This document shows positions 1-4,168 of a stretch of 5,332 bases of DNA, piece after piece (position 1 is the first letter of the stretch; each line of letters opens with the position of its first letter). The notes under the pieces are model-generated. The model did no database searches, had not been told where the DNA came from, and saw nothing but the letters and a program-made list of their open reading frames with translations. The DNA comes from Pseudomonadota bacterium. Lineage in GTDB: Bacteria > Pseudomonadota > Alphaproteobacteria > Caulobacterales > Aquidulcibacteraceae. The translations under genes and the position numbers were made by a program. Location: positions 1-5,332 of the forward strand of contig JAEWNX010000114.1 of NCBI GenBank assembly GCA_023461135.1, given 5' to 3'.

Positions 1-100
1 GCGCAACGGTCGCCGCCTTCAGCCGTTGTTGGCCGGGGCCGCCGACCTCCTTCAGCAGGATATGGCGCGCGTAGCGCTCGCGTTCGTCCGCGTTCAGCAT
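1..100 (-). CDS. MoeB/ThiF/HesA-family adenylyltransferase, N-terminal 33 codons (3' part beyond left edge)
   Basis: Members of this E1-like family adenylate the C-terminal glycine of a small sulfur-carrier protein (MoaD for molybdopterin, ThiS for thiamine) in the cytoplasm. Only the start of the gene is visible. Its 33 residues contain ERYARHILLKEVGGPGQQRL (residues 8-27), followed by LKAATVA. This matches the helix that precedes the nucleotide-binding glycine loop (usually VxVIGAGGLG), which would begin just outside the window. The start at the ATG of 100-98 fits family members, which usually begin a few residues before the ERYxRH motif. The frame is open further upstream (DAPGGASRYIHA) but I find no better start. 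No convincing Shine-Dalgarno sequence precedes it. It lies 34 bases after the stop of the 199-residue gene, so it is probably the third gene of a dut operon. MoeB is the commonest annotation for such alphaproteobacterial proteins, but the fragment cannot separate MoeB from ThiF. Confidence 0.82.
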   Translation of the reverse strand, partial: MLNADERERYARHILLKEVGGPGQQRLKAATVA

Positions 101-134
101 GGCGTGGATATAGCGGCTCGCGCCGCCCGGCGCA

Positions 135-734
135 TCAGGGCGTGGAGGCAGGCGCCGGCGGGGTTTCGCAGCTCTGGAAGCGGAAGACGCCGGGCGCCTG
201 ATCGACGCGATCGCGATAGAGGCGCGGCAGGATGTCCGGCATGAAGATGTAACCTGGCGCCGGCGTGTCGTTGCGCGGCAATTGATCCAGGTAGTGCATC
301 TGGGAGTCGAACAGGTACACCGCAAACGGCGCGCCGCCGCCTTCCGGCTGCACGCGTGTCAGTGTGTTCGTGTGAGCCGGCCCGCTCCCTCTGAGCGCGT
401 TCACGGGCGTGTAGGAATAGTCCGTCCCCAAAGTTGTGACGTGAACGACAAAGGCCACGTTGCCCAGGCGCTGACCCTCAACCTCCGACATCTCAATAGC
501 GGCCGTGCCTGACGACGGCATGCGGCGAAAGCGCAGTTGCAGGCGCCGGTCATCGTTGAACTCGTACATCGCGTTTTCGGCCAGACAGTCTTCCGCTGTT
601 GGAAGCGCCGCCGCGGCTTGCTGCTCCGGCGCGAACAGGCCGGACTCGTCCGCCTTCGGAGCCGAATTGCGATAAACAAGATAGCCGCCCGCCGCCACAA
701 GGACGAGCGCCAGAGTGATGAAGACTGCGCGCAT
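135..734 (-). CDS. Membrane-anchored hypothetical protein, 199 aa
   Basis: I do not recognise this family. Residues 1-3 (MRA) precede one hydrophobic stretch at about 4-21 (VFITLALVLVAAGGYLV) followed by YRN. This fits an N-terminal signal anchor with the rest in the periplasm; there is no lipobox. A Pro/Ala/Gln-rich linker (about 25-45) leads to a probable beta-rich globular domain (about 48-190). Its only two cysteines, Cys50 and Cys189, sit near the two ends of that domain and could form a disulfide. Notable segments are LQLRFRRMPSSGTAAIEMSE (65-84), the Val-rich VAFVVHVT (93-100) and a proline-rich tail (TPPAPASTP). The ATG at 734-732 has a good Shine-Dalgarno (GGGGA, six bases upstream), which supports the start. 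It lies 49 bases after dut and 34 before the MoeB/ThiF gene, so it is probably cotranscribed. I infer no function; protein-like composition, the ribosome site and tight packing make it a real gene. Confidence 0.85.
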   Translation of the reverse strand: MRAVFITLALVLVAAGGYLVYRNSAPKADESGLFAPEQQAAAALPTAEDCLAENAMYEFNDDRRLQLRFRRMPSSGTAAIEMSEVEGQRLGNVAFVVHVTTLGTDYSYTPVNALRGSGPAHTNTLTRVQPEGGGAPFAVYLFDSQMHYLDQLPRNDTPAPGYIFMPDILPRLYRDRVDQAPGVFRFQSCETPPAPASTP

Positions 735-783
735 GAGATATCCCCGCCGACGAACTTAGGCGTGGGCCGTGCGCGCGTCCAGG

Positions 784-1248
784 TTAGCCGCGGCCCGTAC
801 TGCCGAAGCCGCCGGCGCCGCGCACGCTTTCGGGCAATGTCTCCACGCTCTCCCAGCGCGCCTGCGTCACGGGCGCGATGACCATTTGCGCGATGCGTTC
901 GCCGCGGCGGATCGTGAACGGCTCCTGGCCGAGATTGATCAGGATAACCTTCACTTCGCCGCGATAATCCGCATCGATCGTGCCGGGGGTATTGAGACAG
1001 GTGATCCCGTGCTTCAGCGCCAGGCCCGAACGGGGACGCACCTGCGCCTCGTAGCCTGCCGGCAATGCGATGGTGAGGCCCGTCGGCGTCAGCGTCCGCT
1101 CGCCCGGCCGCAGCGTCACCGGCTCGTCCTCGGGCACCGCCGCCCGCAGGTCCATGCCCGCCGAGAGCGCCGTTTCGTAAGCTGGCAACGCCAAGCCTTC
1201 AAAATGCGCCAATGGTGAAACCAGAACGGGGATTGTGTTCGTATCCAT
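784..1248 (-). CDS. dut: Deoxyuridine 5'-triphosphate nucleotidohydrolase (dUTPase)
   Basis: Homotrimeric Mg-dependent enzyme that hydrolyses dUTP to dUMP and pyrophosphate, lowering uracil incorporation into DNA and feeding thymidylate synthesis. It acts in the cytoplasm. All five dUTPase motifs are present in order: motif 1 AGMDLRAA (30-37), motif 2 [10 protein letters not shown] (72-81), motif 3 [10 protein letters not shown] (89-98), motif 4 [10 protein letters not shown] (115-124) and motif 5 [10 protein letters not shown] (143-152). Asp92 is the expected catalytic base and Tyr95 the uracil-discriminating tyrosine. The length of 154 residues is normal for the family. An in-frame TAA lies two codons upstream of the ATG at 1248-1246, so the start cannot be much further upstream. 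No clear Shine-Dalgarno precedes it. It is divergent from the radical SAM gene across 46 bases and heads a probable operon with the 199-residue gene and the MoeB/ThiF gene. In many alphaproteobacteria dut lies next to coaBC; here three genes separate them. Confidence 0.97.
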   Translation of the reverse strand: MDTNTIPVLVSPLAHFEGLALPAYETALSAGMDLRAAVPEDEPVTLRPGERTLTPTGLTIALPAGYEAQVRPRSGLALKHGITCLNTPGTIDADYRGEVKVILINLGQEPFTIRRGERIAQMVIAPVTQARWESVETLPESVRGAGGFGSTGRG

Positions 1249-1294
1249 GCGTTAGGGCATAAACCGGATTCGGCGGGACGCGGGAGCAAAATGC
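1249..1294. promoter_or_regulatory. Divergent intergenic region between dut and the radical SAM gene
   Basis: These 46 bases separate two start codons that point away from each other, so control elements for both genes must lie here or inside the flanking coding sequence. On the minus strand TTTATG (1263-1258) is a weak -10-like hexamer with TTGCTC (1288-1283) 19 bases further up. If used, transcription would begin near 1250-1252, almost at the dut ATG, giving a nearly leaderless message. That would agree with the absence of a ribosome site before dut. On the plus strand the same bases read CATAAA, with TTGTGT at 1233-1238. All these matches are poor, so only the location is well supported, not the exact promoter. 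Confidence 0.35.
1282..1286 (+). promoter_or_regulatory. Shine-Dalgarno site of the radical SAM gene
   Basis: GGGAG lies eight bases before the ATG at 1295. It decides between two closely spaced ATGs in different frames. The one at 1291 opens an unrelated 151-codon frame and would be only four bases from this site. The one at 1295 opens the radical SAM protein at normal spacing. Confidence 0.65.
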
Positions 1295-2239
1295 ATGGCC
1301 GATGGCGGCGCAGGGACAAAATTCAACGATCCCCGCCTGACGGCGAAGGGGGAGGAGCGCGCGGCCGTTCCGCTGCACGCCCTGGAGACGCTGTGGATCA
1401 ACACCGGCACGCTTTGCAACATCACGTGCGCGCATTGCTACATCGAAAGCTCCCCGCGCAACGATCGCCTCGCCTACATCACGCTCGCCGAAGTCAGGGG
1501 CTATCTCGACGAAATCGCCCGCGAGCGATTGCCGACCCAGTTGATCGGCTTCACCGGCGGCGAGCCGTTCATGAACAAGGAAATCATCGCCCTGCTCGAG
1601 GAGACGCTGTCGCGTGGCTTCGAGGTGTTGGTGTTGACCAATGCGATGCGGCCGATGCAGCGTCACAAGGCGCAGTTGCTGGAGCTGAAGCAGCGTCACG
1701 GCCCCCACCTGCGTGTGCGCGTCTCACTCGACGATCCGCGCGCTGATATCCATGACGCCGAGCGCGGGGAGGGCAGCTACGAGAAGACGCTTGCCGGTCT
1801 CAAGTGGCTGACGGGCCATGGCTTTGTGGTCGAGGTCGCCGGCCGCGGGTTTGCGCACGAACCGGAATCGGCGCTGCGCGCGCGCTTCCAAGCGCTGTTC
1901 GATGAGATCGGTGTCGCGCTCGATGCAAACGATGCGTCCGCGCTGGTGATTTTTCCCGAAATGGACATGCGTGCGGACCCGCCCGAGATCACCACGGCGT
2001 GCTGGGGCATTTTGCGGAAGGACCCGCGTGAGATCATGTGCGCGTCGGCGCGAATGGTTGTAAAACGCAAGGGCGCGCCTTCGCCCGCCGTGCTCGCTTG
2101 CACGCTGCTGCCTTATGACGAACAGTTCGAACTCGGCCGGACATTGCGCGAGGCTTCGGGCGCCGTGCCGCTCAATCACAAATACTGCGCCAGCTTCTGC
2201 GTGCTCGGCGGCGCGAGCTGCGGCGCGGCGAAGACGTGA
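1295..2239 (+). CDS. Radical SAM protein of unknown function with cysteine-rich C-terminus
   Basis: A 314-residue cytoplasmic enzyme expected to cleave S-adenosylmethionine with a [4Fe-4S] cluster to make a 5'-deoxyadenosyl radical; its substrate is unknown. The cluster motif CNITCAHC has Cys41, Cys45 and Cys48 (CxxxCxxC), followed by a distinctive YIESSPRNDR. FTGGEPF (86-92) is the SAM-binding GGE loop. VLVLTNAM (111-118) and VRVSLDD (141-147) fit later strands of the radical SAM barrel. Six further cysteines lie at 236, 249, 269, 298, 302 and 309, in TACWGIL, IMCASARM, ACTLLPYD and the final CASFCVLGGASC, and suggest one or more auxiliary Fe-S clusters. I recall similar proteins annotated only as 'radical SAM protein' in other alphaproteobacteria, sharing the SSPxNDR, PEMD and TACWGIL segments. 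It resembles MoaA/SPASM-type enzymes in general layout, but I would not call it MoaA. It is alone on its strand; no peptide precursor gene is visible beside it. Confidence 0.92.
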   Translation: MADGGAGTKFNDPRLTAKGEERAAVPLHALETLWINTGTLCNITCAHCYIESSPRNDRLAYITLAEVRGYLDEIARERLPTQLIGFTGGEPFMNKEIIALLEETLSRGFEVLVLTNAMRPMQRHKAQLLELKQRHGPHLRVRVSLDDPRADIHDAERGEGSYEKTLAGLKWLTGHGFVVEVAGRGFAHEPESALRARFQALFDEIGVALDANDASALVIFPEMDMRADPPEITTACWGILRKDPREIMCASARMVVKRKGAPSPAVLACTLLPYDEQFELGRTLREASGAVPLNHKYCASFCVLGGASCGAAKT

Positions 2240-2251
2240 AACCGAGCTGTC

Positions 2252-3598
2252 CTATTCGGAAGCTGCCGCTTCGTACACGTCTGCGCCGGCGTCGCGCGCA
2301 TAACTGAGGTCGCCAGATCTGATCCAGCTCGCGATCTGGCGATAATAATTTTGTACATAGCGGGTTTGCCGCGGCTCGCCGGTTGGCCGGCGCTCCGTGA
2401 GGATCATGCCGTGGTCCGCGCCCGGATAGATCGCCAGATCGATGGCTAGCCCCTCCTGTTGCAGCGCGCGCAGGCGGGCGATCGTCTGGGCCGGCGGCGC
2501 CTCGGTATCGTCTGCGGCGATGATCCAGAATTGAGGCGCCGTGAGCGCGCGCAACACGGGTACGGGCTCGTAGCGCCAGCTCGTGCCGCGGTTGCGGCTC
2601 GGTCCGACGACGCGCAGCGCGATCGCCGGATAGGGCAGCATCTCGTGCGTGAATTCGCCCTCAACATCCTTGAACCAGGGCTCATGGCGATAGTCTCGGC
2701 GCAGGCGGTCGAACTCGGCGAAGCCTTCGCGGAAGTTGGACGCGACGATCTCGCCCGCGGCGGCTGAGAGTTCGGCGCCTTTGGCCTGTTCTGCGTCGCC
2801 CCAGCCTGCGCGTTCGAGACTTTGCATGACTTCGTAGCGGTCTTCCTGCAGCGGATTCACCGCAAGGCCATAAAGGGCGACCACGAAATCGACGTTTGCT
2901 TCGCTCGCCGCTAGGGGCGCCACCCAGCCGCCTTGGCTGAGGCCCATGAAGCCGGCGCGTGACACGCGAGAGCCCGCAAGCCGGCGCGCTTCATCGAGCG
3001 CTGCGCGCGCGTCCGCCGCGAGCACATGAAAGTCTTGCGTGTACTGGCCGGTGGAGGCGCCTGTGCCGCGTTTGTCATAGACGAACACGGCCAGGCCCTC
3101 CGCCGCGAGCATCCACGGATAGCCTTCAAACTGAAGCACCGAGTACGAGCCCGACCCGTGCACGTGTACGACGAGGGGGGCCGGATCGTCGGTTGGCGGT
3201 AAAAGCAAGCGCCCAGCGAGCGTGACGCCATCACGTTCAAACGTTGTTTCGATCGTCTCGATCGCCACGCGGTTGTAGGCAGCCGGCGCCTGGGTCAAAC
3301 CCAATCGCAACACACCCTCCGCGCAGGCGGACAAATCTACGGTGAGACCGTCTGGCTCTCCGGTCCAACCCAGCGTCGAGCGCCAGCTCTGTCCCTCCGG
3401 CCGAAGCGCGCCGGTGCGTCCGTCTGGCATGCGCCAACGGTAGCCGCCGTTGCTGGTTGGCGTGAGCGCTAGAACCTCGCCGGCATCGCTGCGGTACACG
3501 CCGCTGCGGCAATCAAGGTTGGCAGTGCTGTCTTCGGCTTGTTCAGTCGCGCAGGAGGCGAGGGCGGCAAGTGCGGCGAGAGCAACGAGGTATTTCAT
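2252..3598 (-). CDS. Alpha/beta hydrolase, predicted lipoprotein
   Basis: A 448-residue serine hydrolase of the dienelactone/prolyl-oligopeptidase-like alpha/beta type; substrate unknown (ester, thioester or peptide are possible). It begins with a lipoprotein signal: MKYLVALAALAALASC, with Cys16 as the lipidated residue. Alanine rather than aspartate follows it, so outer-membrane sorting is likely. Residues about 20-115 form an extra beta-rich N-terminal region with two cysteines (Cys30, Cys92) that could pair. The catalytic domain follows: oxyanion-hole HVHGSG (145-150), YDKRGTGAS (174-182), nucleophile elbow GLSQGG with Ser221, probable acid Asp364 (or Asp363) in AADDTEAP, and His396 in PGADHGM. 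The triad is complete and in the right order. A long insertion (about 250-350) would form the lid over the active site. The ATG at 3598-3596 puts the signal peptide exactly at the N-terminus; the ribosome site is weak. Its stop is 12 bases from the convergent radical SAM stop. It may share a transcript with the coiled-coil gene 65 bases upstream. Confidence 0.92.
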   Translation of the reverse strand: MKYLVALAALAALASCATEQAEDSTANLDCRSGVYRSDAGEVLALTPTSNGGYRWRMPDGRTGALRPEGQSWRSTLGWTGEPDGLTVDLSACAEGVLRLGLTQAPAAYNRVAIETIETTFERDGVTLAGRLLLPPTDDPAPLVVHVHGSGSYSVLQFEGYPWMLAAEGLAVFVYDKRGTGASTGQYTQDFHVLAADARAALDEARRLAGSRVSRAGFMGLSQGGWVAPLAASEANVDFVVALYGLAVNPLQEDRYEVMQSLERAGWGDAEQAKGAELSAAAGEIVASNFREGFAEFDRLRRDYRHEPWFKDVEGEFTHEMLPYPAIALRVVGPSRNRGTSWRYEPVPVLRALTAPQFWIIAADDTEAPPAQTIARLRALQQEGLAIDLAIYPGADHGMILTERRPTGEPRQTRYVQNYYRQIASWIRSGDLSYARDAGADVYEAAASE

Positions 3599-3663
3599 GC
3601 CCGCTCATCAGCAGGCGCGCGGGTGAACGCAAGGCGATAAAGGTCGCACTGCCTCTGCGGCAA

Positions 3664-4047
3664 CTACCTGAATTTCTTGGCGACCTTGCGCGCAGCATTC
3701 ATGAGATCGCGCCGCGCTTCATCTTCGAAGCGGCGCACCTCGGCCGCTTCGGCTTCCTTCTTGCGGCGCTTGGCGGCCAGCGCGGCTTCGCGCGCAACGC
3801 GTTCGCGCTCCGCCTTGGCGGCGGCCTCCGCAGCGATCTTGCGCTCGAGTTTCTCCAGTTCCACCCGCTCGCGCCGGCGCTTTTCAGCTTCGACACGCTT
3901 TTCTTCCTTCGCTTTCGCGGCGGCGGCGAGCTGCTCGGCTACCTTGGGATCGACTTCCACAGGCGCTTTGCTCTTGAACTTTTCCAGCATCGCCTTCTTG
4001 GCGGCTTCGGCGGCTTCACGGCGTTCGTTGTGGTTCTGAAAGCTCAT
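3664..4047 (-). CDS. DUF6481-like basic coiled-coil protein, 127 aa
   Basis: A small protein made almost wholly of Ala, Lys, Arg and Glu, with no cysteine or tryptophan, no signal peptide and no membrane segment. An N-terminal motif NERREAAEAAKKAMLEKFKS (7-26) is followed by a short break with VDPKVAEQ (32-39). A continuous charged helix then runs from about 40 to 125, ending in KVAKKFR. This layout (a short ExxKKAxLEKF helix, a D-P turn, then an Ala/Glu/Lys/Arg helix of about 80 residues) matches what I recall of the alphaproteobacterial DUF6481 family, whose function is not known to me. Low-complexity helices attract false matches, so the family name is tentative. The ATG at 4047-4045 has a very good Shine-Dalgarno, AAGGA (4058-4054), six bases upstream, which makes the gene itself secure. 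The long open frames on the opposite strand are by-products of its GCG/GCC/AAG-rich codons. It lies between coaBC and the hydrolase in the same direction. Confidence 0.78.
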   Translation of the reverse strand: MSFQNHNERREAAEAAKKAMLEKFKSKAPVEVDPKVAEQLAAAAKAKEEKRVEAEKRRRERVELEKLERKIAAEAAAKAERERVAREAALAAKRRKKEAEAAEVRRFEDEARRDLMNAARKVAKKFR

Positions 4048-4062
4048 TGCTCGTCCTTCAGG

Positions 4063-4077
4063 GCGCGCGTGGCGCGC
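4063..4077 (-). repeat. GC-only hairpin just before the ribosome site of the DUF6481-like gene
   Basis: GCGCGC (4063-4068) and GCGCGC (4072-4077) form a six-pair stem around a three-base loop. On the coding strand it ends four bases before AAGGA. It has no T-run, so it is unlikely to be a terminator; it could affect ribosome access or protect the 5' end of the message. Because alternating GC is common here, it may be chance. Confidence 0.4.
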
Positions 4078-4104
4078 TCAGCGCTGGAATCGGATGTGAG
4101 ATGT

Positions 4105-4124
4105 GAACGCCCTACATAGCGTTC
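4105..4124. repeat. Inverted repeat GAACGC-N8-GCGTTC, possible operator
   Basis: Two perfect six-base arms (4105-4110 and 4119-4124) flank the spacer CCTACATA. It lies about 60 bases before the DUF6481-like start, where a promoter or operator would be expected. The spacer is the most AT-rich stretch of the gap. On the coding strand it reads TATGTAGG, a poor -10-like match. A dyad of this size fits a dimeric regulator site but can occur by chance. Confidence 0.3.
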
Positions 4125-4128
4125 TCGC

Positions 4129-4149
4129 CGCGGGGCTCAAGCCCCCGCG
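4129..4149 (-). terminator. GC-rich hairpin 19 bases after the coaBC stop, possible terminator
   Basis: CGCGGGG (4129-4135) pairs with CCCCGCG (4143-4149) in a seven-pair stem with a seven-base loop. An alternative fold uses GGGGC/GCCCC with a TCAA loop and one bulged C. It sits 19 bases past the coaBC stop, as an end-of-gene hairpin would. No T-run follows on the minus strand (GCGAGAACGC comes next), so it is not a standard rho-independent terminator. It may act as a pause site or as a 3'-end stabiliser instead. Confidence 0.4.
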
Positions 4150-4168
4150 CCTTGCGTTTCCGCAAACC

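Noticed and set aside
537..881. Plus-strand open frame of 114 codons across the 199-residue gene start and the dut end
   Set aside because: It is arginine-rich with no domain and crosses two genes supported on the minus strand.
1199..1708. Minus-strand open frame of 169 codons overlapping the dut start region and the radical SAM gene
   Set aside because: It lies antisense to clear radical SAM motifs and its protein is rich in Arg, Gln and His with no recognisable domain; GC-rich codons commonly leave such frames open.
1291..1746. Plus-strand open frame of 151 codons starting four bases before the radical SAM start
   Set aside because: It is a frame-shifted reading of the radical SAM gene, arginine-rich and without domains, and its ATG is too close to the Shine-Dalgarno.
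1724..2179. Minus-strand open frame of 151 codons antisense to the radical SAM gene
   Set aside because: No domain or ribosome site is apparent, and the opposite strand encodes the conserved C-terminal part of the radical SAM protein.
2243..2264. Possible hairpin AGCTGTCC...GGAAGCT between the convergent stops
   Set aside because: Pairing is interrupted by a mismatch and a wobble, and there is no T-run, so it does not support a terminator call.
3650..3662. TGCC-TCTGC-GGCA small hairpin just after the DUF6481-like stop
   Set aside because: Only four base pairs and no T-run; expected by chance in sequence this GC-rich.
3571..4119. Plus-strand open frame of 182 codons, Phe/Leu/Gly-rich, seeming to have membrane segments
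   Set aside because: It is the complement of the Lys/Glu/Ala-rich helix gene. Complementing GAG/AAG/GCC codons gives Leu, Phe and Gly, which mimics a membrane protein. The minus-strand gene has the strong ribosome site.
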